Shown: one piece after another, positions 1 to 5,833 of the stretch
Numbering within the stretch: the first letter of the stretch is position 1
How the letters are laid out: each line of letters starts with the position of its first letter
DNA from: Hyphomicrobiales bacterium
GTDB lineage: Bacteria; Pseudomonadota; Alphaproteobacteria; Rhizobiales; JAJFHB01
Direction: 5' to 3'
DNA length: 6,534 nt
Assembly: GCA_021775795.1 (NCBI GenBank)
Contig: JAJFHB010000625.1
Coordinates: forward strand, 1-6,534
Translations under genes and position numbers: made by a program
Notes under the pieces: generated by a model
Seen by the model: only the letters and a program-made list of their open reading frames with translations
Database searches by the model: none
Told to the model about the DNA's origin: nothing

Positions 1-1547
1 CTTGAGCTTAAAATGTAAAAGCGCGTGACACCGCGCCCATCGTCCTTCGCATAAATTCGCGCATCGTTTGCTGCTGGGGTCGCCGGCGTCGAGATTTCGT
101 CGAACAGGGCACTGCCAGCGACCACATGTGCGCCGGCGTCATTAACAATGAACCGGTTCTGGTTTCCGGTTCTAAAGTTCTGCCCCTGGCCCGCAGGTAC
201 ATCCCAGATGATGTAGCCGTTCACGTCGTCAATGATCAGATGATTGCTCGCGAATACTCCCCCCGGATAGCGAGACAGCATCAAATCCCCGGTACCGCCG
301 TGATGCCAAAACTGCCAATTGCGGACGCCATTGACATACCAGCCCATGCTCGACCCAAAGCCGGTATCGGAATCGAGCAACAAGGAAGCTTGCCCCGCAC
401 TGTCAATTTTTACGTTTCCACTCAGCGTCAGATTATTTACATCATCCAGCGTCACGCCTGATCCCTGCACACCTTTGCCGGTGCCGTCTGATCGTACAAG
501 CCGATTGTCCGTGCCGAAGTTCGACGCTGCTGAAACATCGCCGCCACCATCTTCGCCTTTGGGCGCAAACAACACTGCGACCGCATCACCGTCTCCAAAT
601 CCTGCTCCCACCGTGACGTTTGTGATCGTCATCTTGCGGTAAGCGCCCTGGTCCGTAATGGTGCTGTCGATGGTGAAGGCAATCCAATTGGCGCGGGCCT
701 GGGGAGAGCGGATTTCCACCCGTCCCTCGTTCCAGTGTCCGATACGGGCACCCACCGCCGTCGCGTCCGCATCCGTTTCGGACACATAGAACTCCGTTGC
801 GCTCGCTGGATCTGCGTTGTTGAACCAGACGCGGCCGGCGCCCTGGTCTGTGTCTCCAATTGTCGCGTCGAACGTGAACGGTAATCCGAGGTCGGCACCC
901 GCAACGCCCTGATCCCCCTTCACCCCGGAAATATCCGCAATCGCTGCCCCCCAGTTCCCTGCCAGTTTTGGCCCGTAAATTTCATGGCTGGCAGTGTTCA
1001 CGTACATATCGCCATTTGCGCCGGTACCGGCGTCAGGAGCACCGGAGCCCGAATGCCAGGTGGCAAGGTCCGCGTTTTGCAGACCGCTCCCGGTATCATT
1101 CCAGGCAATGAATTTGCCGCTCGATGCCTCAGGAAAGCTGGGCGCCACAGAAGTTGCGCTCTCCTTCAGCTTTATAGCGCGATCAATTTGCTCCTGCAGA
1201 TCCTGCGCCATCAAGACGAGCTTATCGAGTGCGTCCTCGTGAGCTTCGGCGCTGAAGACGCCGCCTGTTTGATAGTCAGTGTTTTGTTTTTGCTCTGCCC
1301 GCCGCGTGATTATCAGCGTTTCGCCGGAAGCCGGTGCCGCGTTCATGGTGACCGTACCGCCGGCATCATCGCCGGCTCCCGAAACCGAATAATGCGTCAC
1401 AAATTGCTGCAGGGCTTCGCTGCCGTCTGCGGCGACAAGGACCAGCCGCAGATCGCTGTCTTCAAAGAACAGCCTTGGAAACGAGAATGCTGTCGTGACA
1501 CCGTTTCCCGCATAGGAAAACTTCTGGCCCGTATTGCCTACGGTCAT
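1..1547 (-). CDS. Phage tail fibre protein, T7 gp17-like N-terminus (3' end outside window)
   Basis: This is the receptor-binding fibre that attaches to the short tail. I translated the minus strand from ATG at 1547 and found 515 codons without a stop before the left edge, so the C-terminus is missing. An in-frame TAG lies 9 nt upstream and AGAGG lies 9 nt before the ATG, which together fix the start. Residues 1-135 look like the T7 fibre N-terminal tail-attachment domain: MTVGNTGQKFSYAGNGVTTA opens it, TRRAEQKQNTDYQTGG follows at about 81-96, and a helical, coiled-coil-like stretch covers about 100-130. Residues 160-205 resemble a common fibre linker (GSGAP, GANGDMY, IYGPK). A short collagen-like GVKGDQGVAGA follows at about 208-218, then a beta-rich module at about 222-330. 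From about 340 there is a Gly/Asp/Thr-rich shaft containing TDNRLVRSDGTGKGVQGSG. ARIYAKDDGRGVTRFYI at 495-511 is typical near fibre C-termini, so little may be missing. Tail fibre identity is firm; the receptor and any enzymatic activity cannot be judged. Confidence 0.88.
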   Translation of the reverse strand, partial: MTVGNTGQKFSYAGNGVTTAFSFPRLFFEDSDLRLVLVAADGSEALQQFVTHYSVSGAGDDAGGTVTMNAAPASGETLIITRRAEQKQNTDYQTGGVFSAEAHEDALDKLVLMAQDLQEQIDRAIKLKESATSVAPSFPEASSGKFIAWNDTGSGLQNADLATWHSGSGAPDAGTGANGDMYVNTASHEIYGPKLAGNWGAAIADISGVKGDQGVAGADLGLPFTFDATIGDTDQGAGRVWFNNADPASATEFYVSETDADATAVGARIGHWNEGRVEIRSPQARANWIAFTIDSTITDQGAYRKMTITNVTVGAGFGDGDAVAVLFAPKGEDGGGDVSAASNFGTDNRLVRSDGTGKGVQGSGVTLDDVNNLTLSGNVKIDSAGQASLLLDSDTGFGSSMGWYVNGVRNWQFWHHGGTGDLMLSRYPGGVFASNHLIIDDVNGYIIWDVPAGQGQNFRTGNQNRFIVNDAGAHVVAGSALFDEISTPATPAANDARIYAKDDGRGVTRFYILSS

Positions 1548-1649
1548 GAGTAACTACCTCTATTGGTTGAGTATTGGCGCGGCGAACTCTCGTTGCCACA
1601 GGCCCCGGGCTTCATTGTCAGTCACCACAGTTGCTAGGCACTGACGTTT
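1548..1649 (-). other. Gap between the gp14-like and fibre genes, with two possible micro-ORFs and an inverted repeat
   Basis: This is the largest non-coding stretch in the window. On the minus strand it holds a 23-codon ATG frame (1615-1544) preceded by GGTGA at a 6-nt spacing; its TGA overlaps the fibre ATG as ATGA. A second frame, the same as that of the gp14-like gene, continues open past that gene's TAG for 29 codons to a TAG at 1562-1560. Within it, GTG at 1625 would give MTDNEARGLWQREFAAPILN plus a final Gln, but with no clear Shine-Dalgarno. Six-base arms GTCAGT/ACTGAC at 1617-1622 and 1640-1645 form an inverted repeat with a 17-nt loop. No T-tract follows on the minus strand, so it is not a convincing terminator for this operon. 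I found no clear promoter. Either micro-ORF could be a coupling or leader frame or could be chance. Confidence 0.3.
1557..1561 (-). promoter_or_regulatory. Shine-Dalgarno of the tail fibre gene
   Basis: AGAGG on the minus strand sits 9 nt before the ATG at 1547. The in-frame TAG at 1559-1557 overlaps this site, so no longer N-terminus is possible and the site decides the start. Confidence 0.65.
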
Positions 1650-2105
1650 CTACGCCTGGCCGCGGGCAAAGCTGCTTGCTGCAGATGAAAGGGAGCTGAT
1701 GATCGGCGATGCAGCAGAAAAGAAGCCCTGCGTGCGGGCCTGCCGTGCCCGGGAACGGGCAAGTTCCGCATCAAACCGAAAGCGTCCCGCCCGCCTGTCT
1801 GCATCAAATCGCAAGGCGTCCGCATCAAGTTCATTCTCTGACGTTACATCCGCCAGAAAGGCTGCCGGCGAGCCCTCAAGCCCCACGCCGGAGTTTCCAA
1901 ATGAGGCTATCGACCGACCAATTGCACGGGCGCCGGTGAGCCTTTCCCGGCCCGCCGACAACGCACCGCGGTTACGTTCGATTTCAGCCTGCTGTTCAGC
2001 GAATTTGGCCTGTGCGCGTTGTTGCGCTGATTGCGCGCTGGCACTGGCCAGGCTCCCTGCCGCTGATACGAGACCTCCAAGTAGTCCTGCTGCTGCAATA
2101 CACAT
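1650..2105 (-). CDS. Internal virion (core) protein, T7 gp14-like, 151 aa
   Basis: This is probably an internal head protein that is ejected with the genome and helps form the DNA channel through the cell envelope, as T7 gp14 does. The start MCIAAAGLLGGLVSAAGSLA gives a hydrophobic, Ala/Gly-rich N-terminal segment at about 1-22. A long, charged, Gln/Ala/Glu/Arg-rich helical region with coiled-coil character runs from about 23 to 60. The middle carries GRSIASFGNSGVGLEGSPAA (about 62-81) and then NELDADALRFDADRRAGRFR (about 90-109), a layout I associate with the short gp14-like proteins of proteobacterial prophages. The C-terminus (about 126-151) is Ser/Ala-rich (FFSAASPIISSLSSAASSFA) and could insert in a membrane. 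The ATG overlaps the nozzle stop as TAATG, implying translational coupling; GGAGA lies 10 nt upstream inside the nozzle gene. T7 gp14 is somewhat longer (about 196 aa). The assignment rests on position, size and composition rather than catalytic motifs, so it is less certain than those of the tail proteins. Confidence 0.68.
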   Translation of the reverse strand: MCIAAAGLLGGLVSAAGSLASASAQSAQQRAQAKFAEQQAEIERNRGALSAGRERLTGARAIGRSIASFGNSGVGLEGSPAAFLADVTSENELDADALRFDADRRAGRFRFDAELARSRARQARTQGFFSAASPIISSLSSAASSFARGQA

Positions 2106-4567
2106 TAGGGTTCGATCTCCAGTCCACGTGTTATGGCCCTGATCTCAGCGGGCAATGGTTGATCCGATGAAATTCTAACGGTGCCGTCCACAGTCCATCC
2201 CGGATTGATGTTGGTTTTGAAGGCCCCGTCGCGCAGCGCCATGGGCGCGTCAAAGGTCTCACTCGCGTGACGTTCAAAAACCTCCTCGGCCACGCCCTCA
2301 CCCACGAGCCTCAGGCCTAGGCTTTCCTGAACGTCGAGCAGGACTTCTCCGACCGAACTGCGCCGGCCGAGAAGCGATCCATCGTTTCCTGCAAGGGCGG
2401 GGCGCAGTTGCTGCACGGAGCTCTCGTAGGCAAGGCCGATGGCGATCTCTGAAGCTGTGATTCCGCCGGCAAGTGTGATCGAGCCGGACACCACGCTCTG
2501 GCTGGCCAAGACAACCCCGTCAGCGAGAATGCCCACCATTTCGCCTTCCAGATGGGAAAGCCCGCTGACCGTTCCTGTCGCTGCACCGTTGTAAACGAGA
2601 TGGCTGTCCAGAAACCGGGCGCCTGCCAGGCTGCCGCCGTCAAACAACGGCGCCAGGCGCTCAACATAACGCTTCGTCACACCATCAACGGTGCGCTGCA
2701 CGAGCAACCAGACTTCGCTGGAACTGGCACCGGGAAGGGTTGCGATGCTTTCAACAACAGCAGCACCTGTCGCTGATGCCCCGAGCGTGTGTCTCGCCAG
2801 GCCAACAATTTTCTGGTCCCGCTCGAACGTCAGACTGACAAGCCCGCCATCGCCTGTGACAATCCACACGATGGGCTCCGGCTCGCCGGCATAGGCCATC
2901 GCTGTGATGCCTGAGGAGAGCAAATGTTCTGACAGGATGGTAAGTTCAGGCGCAATGAAGGAGTTCCCCTCAAACGAAAAGAACAATTCGCGCAGGGAAC
3001 GGGAAATCTTGTCTGCATAAAGCGTGACATTTCCCACAAACACCGGCTGCAGCGCAGCAGCACCAATCGTCGTTTGTCGTCGCTGGCGAAGATTGGAGGC
3101 ACTGAACGGCTTGCTGCTGTCGCCCGGGCCCAAAGTCCTGATGGCGCTGGATGTTCCCATCACCAGATCAGAAGCTTCAACAATCCATTTGATCTCATTC
3201 ACCTGATCCGATGAAATTTCCACCGCAAAGGCGTCATCATCAAGAAGCGGCGAAGAGATACCGTGATCCTCAAATCCGAATGTTTTCGAGCCCCAGATCT
3301 TCTGCGGTTCGGCGTTGCTGCGGGCCCAGACAAGGCGTTCTTCAAAGAACGTGACACTGCCGGGATAGCCGGTCTCCTCTGACCAGCCTCCCAGGCGCCA
3401 CGCGGTGGTTGGCTCCAGGTCGATCATCGGCTGCCCGTAGAGCACGCCGGTGACAGTTGTGGACGACGCAAACCCCTCAATCTTGAACCAGCGCCACTTG
3501 CCATCAGAGCCTCTCAGCCGGACGGCCCGCCCCACGTCGCAGCTCTTGAAGCCCTGGTCATTGTTGATGTCGCCAACCGCACTTGCCGTTAGCGTAACGG
3601 CCGCCATTGTATCGGGCGATTCCTTGAACCCGACCTCCGCGATAACCGTGGTTGCCCCTTCAAATATGCGCGTCCATTTCAGGCGATATTTCTGATAGGC
3701 GGTTTCATTTTCAAACGGATACCAGCGCGTTTCGCCATCGGTGAAGCTGCCTTCATTCAGGCGCGAGAACAATGTCACCCAGGCCGAGCCATCGAAGCCC
3801 TGAAACACAAAGTCCTGCGGCATACCGTTCGGCGACGAGCCTGAGGACCCGGCGGTCAGAAAAAACCCGGAGATGGTTTTTGCAGCGCCGGCGTCATACT
3901 CCCACCAGCCCTCTCCACTATCCACCTGATTGAAAGATGTATCTTTGTCGCGATCCCCGGCCTGCCAGGCGGACGCCGCTGCCTTGCTTGACGCCACTGT
4001 GCCCGCAGGTGCGTTAAGCCCTGTCATGGCCGGGATGACGTTGCCATCACCGTTCAGCTGCATGAAGGTTGCGGTGGCGTTCACCTGGGGCAGAAACGGG
4101 CCATCCTCAAATGCGATCTTTGTAATCGTCCAGGCTGTGTCCGAGGTTCTTGTGATTTTGCGGGGGCCGTGTGCCTTGTGCGCCAGGTAAAGCGTGTCGG
4201 CCGACTGCGCAAACTGCAGTTCAAACAGCTCGTCTTCTCTGTATGGTGTTGCTATCTCGACCGCTGCCCCCCCGCTTTCCACGCGCCCGCCATCGGCATA
4301 AATGCGAAAATACAAGTCACCGAACTCGAGCATGTAAGCTTGCTCAGAGGAGAAAACGAACGGCACAAGCCGCGTTTTCTTTGATGATGTTTTTACCTCG
4401 GCAATGAACTGCGAGCCCGACCGCTTCTTCAACGTCCCCTGCGGCAGCACGATGAAATTCGTGCACTCCTTCAGGGCCTGCCGGTAATGATCAATATCCG
4501 TGCGGGCATGAAGGCGGGGCGACAGCTCCCCACGAGCAAAGGAATTTTGAATGTCATATATCCGCAT
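2105..4567 (-). CDS. Tail tubular protein B / tail nozzle, T7 gp12-like, 820 aa, with F5/8C-like insertion
   Basis: This forms the nozzle at the tip of the short tail, below the gp11-like adaptor. The N-terminus is characteristic: IQNSFARGELSPRLHARTD (7-25), then the conserved block KECTNFIVLPQGTLKKRSGS (33-52) and PFVFSSEQAYMLEFGDLYFR (69-88). Later family blocks are TTAWRLGGWSEETGYPGSVT (387-406) followed by FFEERLVWA, then QPVFVGNVTLYADKISRSLR (507-526), and RTVDGVTKRYVERLAPLFDG (625-644). SGLSHLEGEMVGILADGVVL (668-687) lies in a beta-rich C-terminal part. Residues about 185-318 differ from the rest and look like an inserted F5/8 type C / discoidin-like domain: WWEYDAGAAKTISGFFL at 221-237, QDFVFQGFDGSAWVTL at 251-266, YQKYRLKWTR at 291-300 and a closing IAEVGF at 309-314. 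From memory, relatives without such an insert are about 650-700 aa, which would account for the extra length. The stop of the gp11-like gene overlaps the Shine-Dalgarno (TAAGG), which is 9 nt before this ATG. The frame is intact. Confidence 0.88.
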   Translation of the reverse strand: MRIYDIQNSFARGELSPRLHARTDIDHYRQALKECTNFIVLPQGTLKKRSGSQFIAEVKTSSKKTRLVPFVFSSEQAYMLEFGDLYFRIYADGGRVESGGAAVEIATPYREDELFELQFAQSADTLYLAHKAHGPRKITRTSDTAWTITKIAFEDGPFLPQVNATATFMQLNGDGNVIPAMTGLNAPAGTVASSKAAASAWQAGDRDKDTSFNQVDSGEGWWEYDAGAAKTISGFFLTAGSSGSSPNGMPQDFVFQGFDGSAWVTLFSRLNEGSFTDGETRWYPFENETAYQKYRLKWTRIFEGATTVIAEVGFKESPDTMAAVTLTASAVGDINNDQGFKSCDVGRAVRLRGSDGKWRWFKIEGFASSTTVTGVLYGQPMIDLEPTTAWRLGGWSEETGYPGSVTFFEERLVWARSNAEPQKIWGSKTFGFEDHGISSPLLDDDAFAVEISSDQVNEIKWIVEASDLVMGTSSAIRTLGPGDSSKPFSASNLRQRRQTTIGAAALQPVFVGNVTLYADKISRSLRELFFSFEGNSFIAPELTILSEHLLSSGITAMAYAGEPEPIVWIVTGDGGLVSLTFERDQKIVGLARHTLGASATGAAVVESIATLPGASSSEVWLLVQRTVDGVTKRYVERLAPLFDGGSLAGARFLDSHLVYNGAATGTVSGLSHLEGEMVGILADGVVLASQSVVSGSITLAGGITASEIAIGLAYESSVQQLRPALAGNDGSLLGRRSSVGEVLLDVQESLGLRLVGEGVAEEVFERHASETFDAPMALRDGAFKTNINPGWTVDGTVRISSDQPLPAEIRAITRGLEIEP

Positions 4568-4578
4568 AGAAACAAGCC

Positions 4579-5169
4579 TTACAAAGATCTGATGTCGATC
4601 ACTTCATCGCCATAGACGTTGGGAAAGGTTGACTCGAGAGCATCGGCCAGGCGCGCTGCGGCAAGGGCCTCCTGGTAAATCTGCAACGCCCGGTCCGTAA
4701 AAGAGCGCTTGCCGGTCAGCCAGTGCGCCATCTTGAACGCCAGCTTTCCGGCAAGCACTTCCACAAACAGGGGATCAAATTCACCCTCGTTTTCAACCCG
4801 CTGAACATAGCGAAGACGCAACGGTGCCGAGGCATTTGTCAAAAGCCTGTTGCCCTCGATTTCATAAGCAATCGGTGCGCCATTTTGAGCACCGCCGGCG
4901 TTCGGCGGCATAACCATCAGGCACCCGGGCGGCAGAACAAATTGCGATGCCCATCCAAACGCCGGCGCGCTCGCCTCTTTCGGCAATTCTGCCCGTGCAA
5001 CGGCAAAGTTCCACGGGTGCTTTCGCAACTCCCCGTCCCGCGCCGTTGCATAGTTGCGATTGAGCCAGTTTGTTGTCGCCTTGCCATCGCTGGTTGAGGT
5101 CGCTGGCGCTTCCTCCAGCAGATCAAGAGCCATGTTGTAAATGTCGATACGTGATGCCGTTGACGGCAT
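4579..5169 (-). CDS. Tail tubular protein A / head-tail adaptor, T7 gp11-like, 196 aa
   Basis: This is the adaptor that forms a ring under the portal and connects it to the nozzle. At 196 aa it matches T7 gp11 (about 196 aa). Visible landmarks are an N-terminal helical stretch with IDIYNMALDLLEE (8-20), the family hallmark ELRKHPWNFAVARAELP (about 47-63), then FGWASQFVLPPGCLMVMPP (about 71-89), the strongly conserved block YEIEGNRLLTNASAPLRLRY (about 102-121) followed by VQRVENEGEFDPLFVEVLA, and a C-terminal helical region with LAFKMAHWLTGKRSFTDRAL (about 143-162). AGGGAG lies 7 nt before the ATG, supporting this start. The nozzle gene follows after 11 nt, which is the gp11-gp12 order of T7-like phages. 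No frameshift or missing block is visible. Confidence 0.9.
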   Translation of the reverse strand: MPSTASRIDIYNMALDLLEEAPATSTSDGKATTNWLNRNYATARDGELRKHPWNFAVARAELPKEASAPAFGWASQFVLPPGCLMVMPPNAGGAQNGAPIAYEIEGNRLLTNASAPLRLRYVQRVENEGEFDPLFVEVLAGKLAFKMAHWLTGKRSFTDRALQIYQEALAAARLADALESTFPNVYGDEVIDIRSL

Positions 5170-5241
5170 ATCTTTGCTCCCTGTTTCCGGGTACGCCCCA
5201 AACGCCCCCGATGAGGACTGATCCTGGCAGTTCCGTGGAGG
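5170..5241 (-). other. 72-base gap before the gp11-like gene with a short tandem motif
   Basis: Read on the minus strand, GGGGCGT occurs twice, 9 bases apart (5208-5202 and 5199-5193). It is preceded by a small AGGA/TCCT inverted repeat (5214-5217 and 5222-5225, 4-nt loop). The gap ends with the gp11-like Shine-Dalgarno. I see no recognisable sigma70-type promoter, terminator T-tract or reading frame. Confidence 0.3.
5177..5182 (-). promoter_or_regulatory. Shine-Dalgarno of the gp11-like gene
   Basis: AGGGAG on the minus strand sits 7 nt before the ATG at 5169. It is the strongest ribosome-binding site in the window and supports the chosen start. Confidence 0.6.
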
Positions 5242-5532
5242 TCAGAAACGCTGGGGGAACTCTTCACCCCCAAGTTCATAGGCGATGGTGCCGGAGGTGT
5301 AGCTTGCAACGCTCAGCCGCCAGGGCCGCGCCAGAGCCGTTTGCAGCCTGTGAGCGCCCGGCGCCGTATAGCTTTGCCCGGAAACCGGCACCCAGTTGCC
5401 GTTTACGTCCTGCACTTCGGGCGTGATGGTGCCAACAAACGTGCCGCTCAGGACGATGTCCGCCTCCTTGCCAAGCACCACGGCGCTGTTCTGCGCCGCA
5501 CCAGTAAAACTTCCATTCGTGGTCTTTGCCAT
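5242..5532 (-). CDS. Small beta-rich virion-associated protein, possible head decoration/fibre, 96 aa
   Basis: The function is not established. The sequence is short, without cysteines, and rich in Gly, Thr, Ser and Val: MAKTTNGSFTGAAQNSAVVL opens it, DIVLSGTFVGTITPEVQDVN follows at about 25-44, then WVPVSGQSYTAPG (about 47-59) and WRLSVASYTSGTIAYELGGE (about 71-90). This alternation of short strands and turns, with the paired blocks GTFVGTI and YTSGTIAYELG, resembles small conserved proteins I recall next to capsid genes in proteobacterial prophages and suggests a beta-sandwich. Its place between the capsid gene and the gp11-like adaptor gene suggests a capsid decoration, head-fibre or head-tail joining role (inference). 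It starts only 3 nt after the stop of the 73-aa gene; AAGG lies 8 nt before the ATG, inside that gene, implying co-translation. No signal peptide or membrane segment is visible. Confidence 0.75.
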   Translation of the reverse strand: MAKTTNGSFTGAAQNSAVVLGKEADIVLSGTFVGTITPEVQDVNGNWVPVSGQSYTAPGAHRLQTALARPWRLSVASYTSGTIAYELGGEEFPQRF

Positions 5533-5535
5533 GGT

Positions 5536-5757
5536 TCAGGCCTTCCCTGTTTTCGCGGGCGCACGGGCAACTTTGCGACGGGGTGGTGTTGCGCCTTCGC
5601 TCCGGCCCAGCGCCCGGGCAACAGCCTTCGCTGCCGCTTCCACCGCAATGCCGTCACGGGCCTTCAAGGCCTCATCGGCTTCGCGCGCCTTCATGTTGGC
5701 AAAGGTCAACGACGCCTGCGCCCCAACCTCCACATCTGGTGTGTCTGTCTTTGGCAT
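5536..5757 (-). CDS. Small protein of unknown function with basic tail, 73 aa
   Basis: I do not recognise this protein. The N-terminal third is slightly acidic (MPKTDTPDVEVGAQASLTFA). The middle is an Ala-rich predicted helix with alternating charges (MKAREADEALKARDGIAVEA, about 22-41, then AAKAVARALGR). The C-terminus is strongly basic and Pro/Ala-rich (TPPRRKVARAPAKTGKA, 57-73). Such a tail could contact DNA or a negatively charged partner, so a minor head or packaging protein is conceivable, but this is speculation. It is the first gene after the capsid protein, and the next gene starts 3 nt after its stop. AGGAG lies 11 nt before the ATG, a rather long spacing, and that site overlaps a 6-bp hairpin (5771-5786), so translation may be restrained. 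No signal peptide, membrane helix or cysteine is seen. Confidence 0.7.
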   Translation of the reverse strand: MPKTDTPDVEVGAQASLTFANMKAREADEALKARDGIAVEAAAKAVARALGRSEGATPPRRKVARAPAKTGKA

Positions 5758-5770
5758 GTCTCAGAATTCT

Positions 5771-5786
5771 CCTGTTGCTAAACAGG
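5771..5786 (-). promoter_or_regulatory. Small hairpin overlapping the Shine-Dalgarno of the 73-aa gene
   Basis: On the minus strand CCTGTT-TAGC-AACAGG forms a 6-bp stem with a 4-nt loop. Its 3' arm contains the first three bases of AGGAG (5773-5769), the only good Shine-Dalgarno for the gene starting at 5757. Folding would partly mask the site. The pairing is seen directly; the regulatory role is inference. Confidence 0.4.
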
Positions 5787-5788
5787 CA

Positions 5789-5822
5789 AGCGGGAGACGC
5801 AGTGTCAGCTGCCTCTCCCGCT
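5789..5822 (-). terminator. Terminator-like hairpin 11 nt after the capsid gene
   Basis: The arms AGCGGGAGA and TCTCCCGCT pair perfectly (5822-5814 with 5797-5789 on the minus strand). Inside them, after one G/G mismatch, GCAG pairs with CTGC, closing a 6-nt loop CTGACA (13 bp in all). Outward, GGGC can pair with GCCT if one T is bulged. The transcript then reads TGCCTGTTTAG, a weak T-rich tail. It could be a partial terminator that lowers expression after the capsid gene, or a processing/stability hairpin protecting capsid mRNA. Genes continue in the same direction, so full termination would require a promoter downstream that I cannot see. Confidence 0.55.
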
Positions 5823-5833
5823 GCCCTTTGCAC

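Noticed and set aside
1..520. A diversity-generating retroelement variable region in the fibre
   Set aside because: No template-like near-repeat, reverse transcriptase or C-type-lectin-like end is visible here; the true C-terminus is outside the window, so this can only be left open.
984..1553. A 189-codon open frame on the plus strand
   Set aside because: It lies almost entirely antisense to the tail fibre gene, whose minus-strand frame is open across the whole region and gives recognisable fibre sequence; the plus-strand translation looks like nothing known.
1617..1645. Inverted repeat GTCAGT/ACTGAC as a terminator of the operon
   Set aside because: The stem is only 6 bp with a 17-nt loop and has no T-tract on the minus strand; the fibre gene follows in the same direction.
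1699..2142. A 147-codon open frame on the plus strand
   Set aside because: Antisense to the gp14-like gene. Its Ser/Ala/Arg-rich translation is the usual shadow of an Ala-rich GC-rich gene.
2317..2667. A 116-codon minus-strand frame inside the nozzle gene
   Set aside because: It overlaps the nozzle gene in another frame; the nozzle frame is intact and matches its family there, and this translation is Trp/Arg/Ser-rich with no recognisable pattern.
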